This document shows, piece after piece, positions 56,178-64,000 of a stretch of 64,000 nucleotides of DNA. The position numbers and the translations under genes were made by a program. The notes under the pieces were generated by a model. That model saw only the letters and a program-made list of their open reading frames with translations. It searched no databases and was not told the DNA's origin. Source of the stretch: Streptomyces sp. RKAG290. GTDB taxonomy: Bacteria > Actinomycetota > Actinomycetes > Streptomycetales > Streptomycetaceae. Each line of letters begins with the position of its first letter. Position 1 is the first letter of the stretch. The stretch spans positions 5,579,894-5,643,893 of the forward strand of contig NZ_JAJOZC010000001.1 in NCBI RefSeq assembly GCF_023701695.1. Direction: 5' to 3'.

Positions 56178-59100
56178 TCAGCTCGTCCTGCGGAGGCGGA
56201 ACGTCAGGGACAGGCCCTCGTCCTCGAACGGCTCGCCGTACGCCGTGTCCGCCTCGCCCTGTGCGTAGTCCAGGGCCAGGACCTCGTCCGCGATCAGGGA
56301 CGCGTGCTCGGTCAGGGCCTCGGCCGTCGCGGGCGACGTGGACGTCCAGCGGACGGCGATGCGGTCCGCCACGTCCAGGCCGCTGTTCTTGCGGGCCTCC
56401 TGGATGAGGCGGATCGCGTCACGGGCCAGGCCCGCACGCCGCAGCTCCGGAGTGATCTCCAGGTCGAGGGCGACCGTGGCGCCCGAGTCGGACGCCACCG
56501 ACCAGCCCTCGCGCGGGGTCTCGGTGATGATGACCTCTTCGGGGGAGAGGGCGACCTGCTCCCCTTCGAACTCGACCGACGCGGTCCCCTCGCGCAGGGC
56601 CAGCGACAGCGCGGCGGCATCGGCGTTCGCGACCGCCTTGGCCACCTCCTGGACGCCCTTGCCGAACCGCTTGCCCAGCGCCCGGAAGTTCGCCTTCGCG
56701 GTCGTGTCGACCAGGGAGCCGCCGACCTCGGACAGAGAGGCCAGCGAGGAGACGTTCAGCTCCTCCGTGATCTGGGCGCGCAGCTCGGGGGACAGGCTCT
56801 CGAAGCCCGAGGCCGCGACCAGGGCCCGGGACAGCGGCTGGCGGGTCTTGACGCCCGACTCGGCGCGCGTGGCCCGGCCCAGCTCGACCAGACGGCGGAC
56901 CAGCGCCATCTGCGTCGAGAGGGCGGGGTCGATCGCCGCCAGGTCCGCCTTCGGCCAGGTGGAGAGGTGGACCGACTCCGGGGCGTCCGGGGTGACCGGC
57001 GCGACGAGGTCCTGCCAGACCCGCTCGGTGATGAACGGCGTCAGCGGGGCCAGCAGCCGGGTGACCGTCTCGACGACCTCGTGGAGGGTGCGCAGCGCCG
57101 CCTTGTCGCCCTGCCAGAAGCGGCGGCGGGAGCGGCGCACGTACCAGTTGGACAGGTCGTCGACGAACGCGGACAGCAGCTTGCCGGCGCGCTGGGTGTC
57201 GTAGCCCTCCAGGGCCTGCGTCACCTGGTCCACCAGCGCGTTCAGCTCGCTGAGCAGCCAGCGGTCCAGGACCGTGCGGTCGGCCGGGGCCGGGTCGGCC
57301 GCGGAGGGCGCCCAGCCCGACGTACGGGCGTACAGCGCCTGGAAGGCGACCGTGTTCCAGTACGTGAGGAGCGTCTTGCGGACGACCTCCTGGATCGTGC
57401 CGTGACCGACGCGACGGGCCGCCCACGGGGAGCCGCCGGCCGCCATGAACCAGCGGACCGCGTCGGCGCCGTGCTGGTCCATCAGCGGCACCGGGTCAAG
57501 GGTGTTGCCCAGGTGCTTGGACATCTTGCGGCCGTCCTCGGCGAGGATGTGGCCGAGGCACACGACGTTCTCGTACGAGGACTTGTCGAAGACCAGGGTG
57601 CCGATCGCCATCAGCGTGTAGAACCAGCCGCGGGTCTGGTCGATGGCCTCCGAGATGAACTGCGCCGGGTAGCGGCTCTCGAAGATCTCCTTGTTCTTGT
57701 GCGGGTAGCCCCACTGCGCGAACGGCATCGAGCCCGAGTCGTACCAGGCGTCGATGACCTCCGGGACGCGGTAGGCCTCCAGCCGGCAGCCCTCGTGCGA
57801 GCAGGTGAACGTGATCTCGTCGATGAACGGCCGGTGCGGGTCGAGGCCGGAGAGGTCGGTGCCGGTGAGCTCGCTCAGCTCGGCGCGCGAGCCGACGCAG
57901 GTGAGGTGGTCGTCCTCGCAGCGCCAGATCGGCAGCGGGGTGCCCCAGTAGCGGTTGCGGGACAGCGCCCAGTCGATGTTGTTGTTCAGCCAGTCGCCGT
58001 ACCGGCCGTTCTTGACCGAGTCCGGGAACCAGTTGGTCTTCTCGTTCTCCTCGAGAAGGCGGTCCTTGACGGCGGTCGTGCGGATGTACCAGGACGGCTG
58101 CGCGTAGTAGAGCAGCGCGGTGTGGCAGCGCCAGCAGTGCGGGTAGCTGTGCTCGTACGGCACGTGCCGGAAGAGCAGCCCACGGTCCTTGAGGTCCTCG
58201 GTGAGCGCCTCGTCGGCCTTCTTGAAGAAGACGCCGCCGACCAGCGGCACGTCCTCCTCGAAGGTGCCGTCGGGGCGGACCGGGTTCACCACCGGCAGCC
58301 CGTAGGCGCGGCAGACCAGGAGGTCGTCGGCGCCGAAGGCGGGGGACTGGTGGACCAGACCCGTACCGTCCTCGGTCGTGACGTACTCGGCGTTGACGAC
58401 GTAGTGGGCGGGTGCGGGGAAGTCGATCAGGGCGAAGGGGCGCTCGTACGTCCAGCGCTCCATCTCGCGGCCGGTGAAGGAGTCACCGGTCAGCTCCCAG
58501 CCCTCGCCCAGTGCCTTCTCGACGAGCGGCCGGGCGACGACGAGCTTCTCCCGGCCGTCCGTCGCGACGACGTACTCGACCTCCGGGTGCGCGGCGACGG
58601 CGGTGTTGGAGACCAGGGTCCAGGGAGTCGTCGTCCAGACCAGGAGTGCCGCCTCACCGGCCAGCGGGCCCGAGGTGAGGGGGAAGCGCACGAATACGGA
58701 GGGGTCGACGACCGTCTCGTACCCCTGGGCCAGCTCGTGGTCGGAGAGGCCGGTGCCGCAGCGCGGACACCAAGGGGCGACGCGGTGGTCCTGGACCAGC
58801 AGGTCCTTGTTGAAGATCTCCTTCAGCGACCACCACACGGACTCGACGTACTCGGGGTCCATCGTGCGGTACGCGTCATCGAGGTCGACCCAGTAGCCCA
58901 TCCGGGTCGTGAGCTCGGCGAAGGCGTCGGTGTGCCGGGTCACGGACTCCCGGCACTTCTCGTTGAACTCGGCGATGCCGTACGCCTCGATGTCCTTCTT
59001 GCCGTTGAAGCCCAGCTCCTTCTCGACCGCGAGCTCGACCGGCAGCCCGTGGCAGTCCCAGCCGGCCTTGCGGCCGACGTGGTAGCCCTGCATGGTGCGA

Positions 59101-59324
59101 AAGCGCGGGAAGACGTCCTTGAAGACGCGGGCCTCGATGTGGTGGGCGCCGGGCATGCCGTTGGCGGTCGGCGGGCCCTCGTAGAAGACCCACTCGGGAC
59201 GGCCCTCGGACCGGTCGAGGCTCTTGGCGAAGACCTTGTTCTCGCGCCAGAAGTCGAGCACTGCGTGCTCCAGCGCGGGCAGGTCGACCTGGGCGGGTAC
59301 CTGGCGGTACTGCGGCGATGTCAT
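56178..59324 (-). CDS. ileS: Isoleucyl-tRNA synthetase (eukaryote-like type)
   Basis: A 1048-residue class I aminoacyl-tRNA synthetase. HIGH-type motif in GMPGAHHIEA, editing (CP1) domain with LVWTTTPWTLVSNTAV, the KMSKHLGN motif, an anticodon-binding domain, and a C-terminal DUF5915-type region instead of the zinc-finger tail of type 1 enzymes. Type 2 enzymes are the class known to tolerate mupirocin. ATG 59324 follows GGAGGAAG; the frame upstream is the T-box leader. Confidence 0.96.
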   Translation of the reverse strand: MTSPQYRQVPAQVDLPALEHAVLDFWRENKVFAKSLDRSEGRPEWVFYEGPPTANGMPGAHHIEARVFKDVFPRFRTMQGYHVGRKAGWDCHGLPVELAVEKELGFNGKKDIEAYGIAEFNEKCRESVTRHTDAFAELTTRMGYWVDLDDAYRTMDPEYVESVWWSLKEIFNKDLLVQDHRVAPWCPRCGTGLSDHELAQGYETVVDPSVFVRFPLTSGPLAGEAALLVWTTTPWTLVSNTAVAAHPEVEYVVATDGREKLVVARPLVEKALGEGWELTGDSFTGREMERWTYERPFALIDFPAPAHYVVNAEYVTTEDGTGLVHQSPAFGADDLLVCRAYGLPVVNPVRPDGTFEEDVPLVGGVFFKKADEALTEDLKDRGLLFRHVPYEHSYPHCWRCHTALLYYAQPSWYIRTTAVKDRLLEENEKTNWFPDSVKNGRYGDWLNNNIDWALSRNRYWGTPLPIWRCEDDHLTCVGSRAELSELTGTDLSGLDPHRPFIDEITFTCSHEGCRLEAYRVPEVIDAWYDSGSMPFAQWGYPHKNKEIFESRYPAQFISEAIDQTRGWFYTLMAIGTLVFDKSSYENVVCLGHILAEDGRKMSKHLGNTLDPVPLMDQHGADAVRWFMAAGGSPWAARRVGHGTIQEVVRKTLLTYWNTVAFQALYARTSGWAPSAADPAPADRTVLDRWLLSELNALVDQVTQALEGYDTQRAGKLLSAFVDDLSNWYVRRSRRRFWQGDKAALRTLHEVVETVTRLLAPLTPFITERVWQDLVAPVTPDAPESVHLSTWPKADLAAIDPALSTQMALVRRLVELGRATRAESGVKTRQPLSRALVAASGFESLSPELRAQITEELNVSSLASLSEVGGSLVDTTAKANFRALGKRFGKGVQEVAKAVANADAAALSLALREGTASVEFEGEQVALSPEEVIITETPREGWSVASDSGATVALDLEITPELRRAGLARDAIRLIQEARKNSGLDVADRIAVRWTSTSPATAEALTEHASLIADEVLALDYAQGEADTAYGEPFEDEGLSLTFRLRRTS

Positions 59325-59610
59325 GTGCGGGCTTCCTCCGGCGGACGTGTTCCATTCCGTCGGAGGGACGAGAACCTGCCGGTTCCCGCGGTACCACCCT
59401 CCTTGGCCCCGGGTGTGTGCCCGTGGCCCCCTCATTGGGGTGCGATGCCGGTTCTACTTGCCCTGCGCACGTGGGCGGAGCCCACTGCTCAGAGCTTTCC
59501 TCCGACGGCTCCGGGTGATCTTCACGACGCGCTCACCCCCGGGCTCCCACCGTCCCCGGGTCGCTCCTGGCTGCGTACGACGCTACTCGTCCCATCCACG
59601 CCTCTCGCTG
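59325..59610 (-). ncRNA. T-box riboswitch controlling ileS
   Basis: Minus-strand leader with the T-box sequence GGAGGGTGGTACCGCGGG (59385-59402) and a probable specifier codon ATC (59517-59519) in GTGAAGATCACC, with an AGTA element near the 5' end, consistent with isoleucine. GTCCCTCCGACGG after the T-box can pair with CCGTCGGAGGA-like sequence, and the SD GGAGGAAG lies just beyond, so control is probably of translation as for other actinobacterial ileS. A -10-like TACACT (59616-59621) sets the 5' end near 59610. Confidence 0.93.
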
Positions 59611-59894
59611 CCGCCAGTGTACGGGCCCCGGGGCGCCGGGGCCGACCGGTTTACCGACGGGCCCCCTTGACCCGAATGGCCAGCGGAGGCGTACGGAGTC
59701 CGGGCACGGCCGGGCGGCGGCCCGGAAGGCGGATTACCGGGCGGGGAGCTGGGAACAACGGATTCAGGCGCGCTGTGATCCGGACACAGGGAGGGGCGAT
59801 TCGGCGGCGTGCCCCGTTGCCGCGGGGCTGGGGTCGACTTATCGTCCCAGCACGACTCGCGAGCAAGATCACAATGTGTGAAGGGGCCGCGGCC

Positions 59895-60842
59895 ATGGTG
59901 GCGAAGAAGACCGCCGTAGAGAAGACGGCGTCAGCGAGATCCACGGGCGCGGTGACCGAGGAGACGACGCAGGAGACCGGCCGGGACGGCTCTTCGGACA
60001 CGGGTGCGCAGCCCGTTCCGGAGGACGGGCCCGGGCATGCGGACGCGGCGACCACCGCGGTCGGCAAGGCCACGAAGAAGACCACGAAGAAGGCTGCCAA
60101 GAAGGCAGTGACCAGGAAGCCGGCGACCAGGAAGGCGGCGGCGAAGAAGGCCGCCCCGAAGAAGACCACGGCCGGGAAGCAGGCCGCGCACGTGCCGGCA
60201 CCGGACGGGGCCGATGAGCACGAGGCGCCGGCCGGGACGACCCCGGCGAAGGCGAAGAAGACCGCGGCCGGGAAGTCCACGGCCGCGAAGGCTTCGAAGG
60301 AGGCCGCAGCGGCGGCCACGGGGGCGGCCGAGGCCGCCGAGCAGACGGGAGCCCACACGGTGGTAGCCAAGAAGAGCGCGGCCAGGACCCGGACGGCCGA
60401 CCGGGACACGGCACCGGTGCCGCCGGCCCGCGTCGCGACAGCCCCGGGGGAGCTGGCCGTACGGCCGGGCGAGGACCCCTGGACGCCGGACGAGGTCGCG
60501 GCCGCCCGGTCCGAGCTGACCGGCGAGATCGCGCGGCTGCGCAGCGAGCTGGAGGCTTCGAGCGCTGCCCTGGCCGGGCTGATGCGGGACTCCGGGGACG
60601 GGGCGGGTGACGACGAGGCGGACACCGGCACCAAGAACATCACCCGCGAACACGAGATGTCGCTCGCCGCCAACGCCACGGAGATGCTGGAGCAGACCGA
60701 GCGGGCACTGGCCCGGCTCGACGCCGGGACGTACGGACTCTGCGAGATCTGCGGCAACCCGATCGGCAAGGCACGCATGCAGGCGTTCCCCCGGGCGACC
60801 CTCTGCGTCGAGGACAAGCAGAAGCAGGAGCGGCGCGGCTGA
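59895..60842 (+). CDS. TraR/DksA-type zinc-finger protein with Lys/Ala-rich N-terminus
   Basis: About 315 residues. Residues 1-180 are rich in Lys, Ala and Thr with KKTTKKAAKKAV-type repeats resembling histone H1 tails. A coiled coil (ARSELTGEIARLRSELEASS) and a C-terminal DksA zinc finger follow. The finger has CEICG and LCVED: the fourth ligand position is Asp where most DksA proteins have Cys. Probably an RNA-polymerase or nucleoid-associated regulator. ATG 59895 follows AAGGGG. Confidence 0.8.
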   Translation: MVAKKTAVEKTASARSTGAVTEETTQETGRDGSSDTGAQPVPEDGPGHADAATTAVGKATKKTTKKAAKKAVTRKPATRKAAAKKAAPKKTTAGKQAAHVPAPDGADEHEAPAGTTPAKAKKTAAGKSTAAKASKEAAAAATGAAEAAEQTGAHTVVAKKSAARTRTADRDTAPVPPARVATAPGELAVRPGEDPWTPDEVAAARSELTGEIARLRSELEASSAALAGLMRDSGDGAGDDEADTGTKNITREHEMSLAANATEMLEQTERALARLDAGTYGLCEICGNPIGKARMQAFPRATLCVEDKQKQERRG

Positions 60843-60899
60843 TCCCCACCAGTGTGTCGTACCCTCGTCCTCAGTCGGGAACTAGGTTGAGGGACTCAC

Positions 60900-61568
60900 G
60901 TGGCAGAGGCGGAGCGCATCATCGGTACGCCGGACATCCCCGAGGCTGAGGGACGCGAAGGAGCCGAGCCGGAGCAGGGCGGCGACGCAGGGTCCCCGGA
61001 CGCCGTCGCGCCGGACGGGCAGGCCGCGGACACCACCGCGGCCGAGGACGGGGAAGCGGCCGTCGACCGGTCGCCGGCCAGGCGCCGGCGCCGGATCATC
61101 CTGCTCTTCTGCGTCGCCGTTCTCGCCTATCTGCTCGACCTGAGCAGCAAGATGCTCGTGGTGGCGAAGCTGGAGCACCAGGAACCGATCGAGATCTTCG
61201 GCGACTGGCTCCGGCTCGACGCGATCCGCAACGCGGGAGCGGCCTTCGGGCTGGGCGAGGCCTTCACGATCATCTTCACGATCATCGCGGCGACCGTCAT
61301 CGTGGTGATCGCCCGGCTCGCGCGCAAGCTCTACAGCCTGCCGTGGGCCATCGCGCTCGGCCTGCTCCTCGGCGGTGCGCTCGGCAACCTCACCGACCGC
61401 GTCTTCCGTGCGCCGGGCGTCTTCGAAGGCGCGGTGGTGGACTTCATCGCCCCCGCCCACTTTGCCGTCTTCAACCTGGCCGACTCCGCGATCGTCTGCG
61501 GCGGCATCCTGATCGTGATCCTCTCCTTCAAGGGCCTGGACCCCGACGGCACCGTGCACAAGGACTAG
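60900..61568 (+). CDS. lspA: Lipoprotein signal peptidase (SPase II)
   Basis: A 222-residue membrane aspartic protease that cleaves prolipoprotein signal peptides. Four TM helices; the catalytic Asp residues are in GNLTDRVFR and FNLADSAIV; RNAGAAFGL is also conserved. The extra 60-residue acidic N-terminus is common in Streptomyces. GTG 60900 follows GAGGG. Confidence 0.94.
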   Translation: MAEAERIIGTPDIPEAEGREGAEPEQGGDAGSPDAVAPDGQAADTTAAEDGEAAVDRSPARRRRRIILLFCVAVLAYLLDLSSKMLVVAKLEHQEPIEIFGDWLRLDAIRNAGAAFGLGEAFTIIFTIIAATVIVVIARLARKLYSLPWAIALGLLLGGALGNLTDRVFRAPGVFEGAVVDFIAPAHFAVFNLADSAIVCGGILIVILSFKGLDPDGTVHKD

Positions 61569-61591
61569 GACGCGCAAGGCATACTCGACAG

Positions 61592-62533
61592 GTGAGTACG
61601 CATCCCGAGATCCGAACCCTGCCCGTACCCGATGGCCTGGAAGGCGAGCGTGTCGACGCCGCCATTTCCCGCATGTTCGGTTTCTCCCGCACCAAGGCCG
61701 CAGAGCTGGCCGCCGCCGGGAAGGTACAGGTGGACGGTTCGGTGGTCGGGAAGTCCGAGCGGGTGCAGGGCGGCGCCTGGCTGGAAGTGGAGATGCCGCA
61801 GGCTCCCGCACCGGTACAGATCGTCGCCGAGCCCGTCGAGGGCATGGAGATCGTCCACGACGACGACGACATCGTCGTGATCATGAAGCCGGTCGGCGTC
61901 GCCGCGCACCCGAGCCCCGGCTGGACCGGCACCACCGTGATCGGCGGCCTCGCCGCCGCCGGCTACCGGATCTCGACCTCCGGCGCCGCCGAGCGCCAGG
62001 GCATCGTGCACCGGCTCGACGTCGGCACCTCGGGGCTGATGGTCGTCGCCAAGTCCGAGCGCGCCTACACCCTGCTGAAGGCCCAGTTCCGGGACCGGAT
62101 CGTCGACAAGAAGTACCACGCGCTGGTGCAGGGCCACCCGGACCCGATGAGCGGCACCATCGACGCCCCCATCGGCCGCCACCCCACCCATGACTACAAG
62201 TGGGCGGTCGTCGCCGAGGGCAAGCCCTCCGTGACGCACTACGACCTGATCGAGGCGTACCGCGCCGCCAGCCTCCTGGACATCAAGCTGGAGACCGGCC
62301 GCACGCACCAGATCCGGGTGCACATGTCCGCCCACCGCCACCCCTGCGTCGGCGACCTGACCTACGGCGCCGACCCGACGATGGCCAAGCGGCTGGGCCT
62401 GACCCGGCAGTGGCTGCACGCCGTCCGGCTCGGCTTCGAGCACCCCTCCGACGGCCGCTGGGTGGAGTTCGCCAGCACCTACCCGGAAGACCTCCAGCAG
62501 GCGCTGGACCGGATCGCGGCGGAGAGCGAATGA
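61592..62533 (+). CDS. RluA/RluD-family pseudouridine synthase
   Basis: A 313-residue RNA-modifying enzyme with an N-terminal S4 domain (RVDAAISRMFGFSRTKAAELAAAGKVQVDG) and the catalytic motif HRLDVGTSGLMVVAKS. Beside lspA as in many bacteria, where it is usually RluD, acting on 23S rRNA helix 69; the exact target is inferred. GTG 61592 has only a weak upstream signal. Confidence 0.9.
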   Translation: MSTHPEIRTLPVPDGLEGERVDAAISRMFGFSRTKAAELAAAGKVQVDGSVVGKSERVQGGAWLEVEMPQAPAPVQIVAEPVEGMEIVHDDDDIVVIMKPVGVAAHPSPGWTGTTVIGGLAAAGYRISTSGAAERQGIVHRLDVGTSGLMVVAKSERAYTLLKAQFRDRIVDKKYHALVQGHPDPMSGTIDAPIGRHPTHDYKWAVVAEGKPSVTHYDLIEAYRAASLLDIKLETGRTHQIRVHMSAHRHPCVGDLTYGADPTMAKRLGLTRQWLHAVRLGFEHPSDGRWVEFASTYPEDLQQALDRIAAESE

Positions 62534-63012
62534 CCGGCGCGTTCGTCCCGTACACCACGCGCACCGTCGCCGGGGAACAGGACCGCGCCGCCTGCTTCCA
62601 GGTCCGCAAGGACGTCTTCGTCGGTGAGCAGAACGTGCCCGAGGAGATCGAGTACGACGCCTACGACGCGGACGCGGTGCACGTCATCGCCGTCGCGGCG
62701 GACGGCACCGCGCTCGGTACCGGACGGCTGCTGCACGGCCCCGGCGCGGTGGCGAAGACCGGCGGCGACCTCACCGTCGGCTCGCTCGGCCGGCTCGCGG
62801 TGACCGGCGAGGCACGCGGCCTCGGAGTCGGCGCGGCGCTGGTGCGGGCCATCGAGGACGCGGCACGCGACCTCGGCCTGGCCGCCGTCGACCTGCACGC
62901 CCAGACCCACGCGCTCGGCTTCTACGAACGGCTCGGCTACGAGGCCTACGGCCCCGAGTTCCCCGACGCCGGAATCCCCCACCGGGCGATGCGCCGGGCG
63001 TTGGAGCCCTAA
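62530..63012 (+). CDS. GNAT family N-acetyltransferase
   Basis: A 160-residue ElaA-type acetyltransferase: FQVRKDVFVGEQNVPEEIE, acetyl-CoA loop LAVTGEARGLGVGAALV and C-terminal ALGFYERLGYEAYGPEF. ATGA overlap with the pseudouridine synthase gene. Substrate unknown. Confidence 0.87.
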   Translation: MTGAFVPYTTRTVAGEQDRAACFQVRKDVFVGEQNVPEEIEYDAYDADAVHVIAVAADGTALGTGRLLHGPGAVAKTGGDLTVGSLGRLAVTGEARGLGVGAALVRAIEDAARDLGLAAVDLHAQTHALGFYERLGYEAYGPEFPDAGIPHRAMRRALEP

Positions 63013-63178
63013 GGCTCTTCTCGGGACTCTGCGGTCCGTCTCGCTCCTTCACGTCCTTCGCGGAGCAGGGCCGGGGGCCCGGGACGCTGCTGTCCGGATT
63101 GCGTGACCTGCATGGCAGGCTTGAGCTCCGGACCGGCCGATCACCGCGGCCGGCCCGCCGCGCTCCGGAAGGCACCCC

Positions 63179-64000
63179 GTGGATCAAATGGCCCTGCTGC
63201 TCCTGCTGTTGCTGGGAGCCGTGGTCACCGTGCCACTGGGGGAGCGGCTCGGCCTGCCAGCGCCGGTGCTGATGACGCTCGTCGGTGTCGGCATGGCCTT
63301 CCTCAGCTTCGTACCGAACGTGGACATCCCGCCGGAGATCATCCTTCCCGCGCTGCTGCCGCCGCTGCTCTACGCGTCCGTCCAGCGCACCTCCTGGCGT
63401 CAGTTCGCCGCCAACAAACGGCCGATCTTCCTGCTGGCCGTGGCGCTGGTCTTCCTCACGACGGCTGCCGTCGCGGCGGTGGCCGACGCGGTCGTCCCCG
63501 GGCTGCCCCTCGCCGCCGCCGTCGCACTCGGCGCGCTCGTCGCACCGCCCGACCCGGTCGCGGCGACCGCCGTCGCGGGGTCGGTCGGGCTGCCCCGCAG
63601 GCTCATCTCCATCCTGGAGGGCGAGGGGCTGTTCAACGACGTGACCGCGATCGTGCTCTACCACGTCGCGATCGCCGCCGCGGTGAGCGGCACCTTCTCC
63701 CTGCCCGAGGCGTTCGGGCTGCTCACCCTGTCCGCCGTCGTCGCCCTCGCGGTGGGCGTCGCGCTCGGCTGGCTCACCATCAAACTCATGGGCCTGCTCG
63801 GCGATGCCACGCTGCAGGTCGGCCTCAGCCTGCTGGTGCCGTTCGTCAGCTATGTGCTCGCCGAAGAACTCATGGGCTCCGGCGTCCTTGCCGTCCTCAC
63901 CACCGCGCTCTTCCTCGCCGAGCACACCGCCGACGCGGACGACGTCCTCGGCCGGCTCACCGGCCGCACCTTCTGGGAGATCGTCGACACCCTCGTCACC
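63179..64000 (+). CDS. CPA1-family Na+/H+ antiporter (3' end outside window)
   Basis: The first 274 residues of a multi-TM cation/proton antiporter (NhaP/NHE type). GTG 63179 follows GGAAGG; ATG 63188 is possible. Family blocks: LGLPAPVLMTLVGVGMAF, ALVAPPDPVAATAV and LEGEGLFNDVTAIVL, with the acidic ion-binding residues of CPA1 transporters. No stop before base 64000. Confidence 0.88.
   Translation, partial: MDQMALLLLLLLGAVVTVPLGERLGLPAPVLMTLVGVGMAFLSFVPNVDIPPEIILPALLPPLLYASVQRTSWRQFAANKRPIFLLAVALVFLTTAAVAAVADAVVPGLPLAAAVALGALVAPPDPVAATAVAGSVGLPRRLISILEGEGLFNDVTAIVLYHVAIAAAVSGTFSLPEAFGLLTLSAVVALAVGVALGWLTIKLMGLLGDATLQVGLSLLVPFVSYVLAEELMGSGVLAVLTTALFLAEHTADADDVLGRLTGRTFWEIVDTLVT

Noticed and set aside
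55839..59894. Giant open frame upstream of the DksA-like gene
   Set aside because: It is antisense to ileS and its T-box; the protein shows no domain before the Lys/Ala-rich start.
1..64000. CRISPR array, prophage, insertion sequence, integrase or tRNA attachment site
   Set aside because: No regular repeat-spacer array, transposase, integrase or tRNA-like sequence was seen; gene order looks like conserved core.

Overview
The window is Streptomyces (or very close actinomycete) chromosome. It is very GC-rich with GC-biased third codon positions, uses many GTG starts, and carries actinobacterial signatures: a MacS/MacR two-component pair, SepF-YggT-DivIVA downstream of ftsZ, a PknL-like kinase with PASTA repeats, an Rv2175c-like regulator, a WWW trp leader and an ileS T-box. 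From memory, the gene order matches the S. coelicolor block of about SCO2071 to SCO2122 in reverse. I see no prophage, insertion sequence, CRISPR, tRNA or rRNA; this is core chromosome.

1-4800: the 3' end of a plsC-type acyltransferase, macS-macR, 6-phosphofructokinase behind a Crp-like operator, and a D-2-hydroxyacid dehydrogenase. 4800-11290: aromatic biosynthesis. A fused anthranilate synthase lies under a trp attenuator, and a class II DAHP synthase under a probable leaderless promoter; a secreted amidase with C-terminal VCBS repeats sits between them. 11300-13950: bfd (iron box over its promoter), bacterioferritin, a molybdopterin oxidoreductase and endonuclease IV. 13970-21950: a PknL-like PASTA kinase, thiOSG behind a TPP riboswitch, an FAD oxidoreductase, an Rv2175c-like DNA-binding protein, thiE and leaderless metF.

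21990-37440: accessory core genes. These are a Tyr/Gln-rich membrane protein, a CrtI-like oxidoreductase, a DUF4126 membrane protein with a MacR-like box upstream, and a TetR / YhgE-Pip / degenerate ABC operon. They are followed by a HEPN-type protein, a methyltransferase, DUF3040, a MoxR-DUF58-TgpA operon and a beta-carbonic anhydrase.

37810-55770: the division and cell wall cluster rsmH-(micro-ORF)-ftsL-ftsI-murE-murF-mraY-murD-ftsW-murG-ftsQ-ftsZ-pgeF-yggS-sepF-yggT-divIVA, densely coupled by 4-nt overlaps. It makes lipid II, polymerises and crosslinks septal peptidoglycan, anchors the Z ring and directs polar growth. 55800-64000: terminators and a three-copy GC-rich repeat, ileS with its T-box, a DksA-like protein, lspA, an RluD-type pseudouridine synthase, a GNAT acetyltransferase and the 5' part of a CPA1 Na+/H+ antiporter.

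Three reading frames look broken or unexpectedly fused (YhgE/Pip, TgpA, FtsL-FtsI). Two of them are explained by one missing base in a five-base G/C run, and the third fits one missing base. Sequencing error is therefore the first hypothesis, with real mutation or phase variation as the alternative. I found no undescribed system that the sequence clearly proves. The best leads are the MacR-like box, the degenerate ABC/YhgE operon, the rsmH-ftsL micro-ORF, the kinase/regulator pair and the FtsL-FtsI junction.
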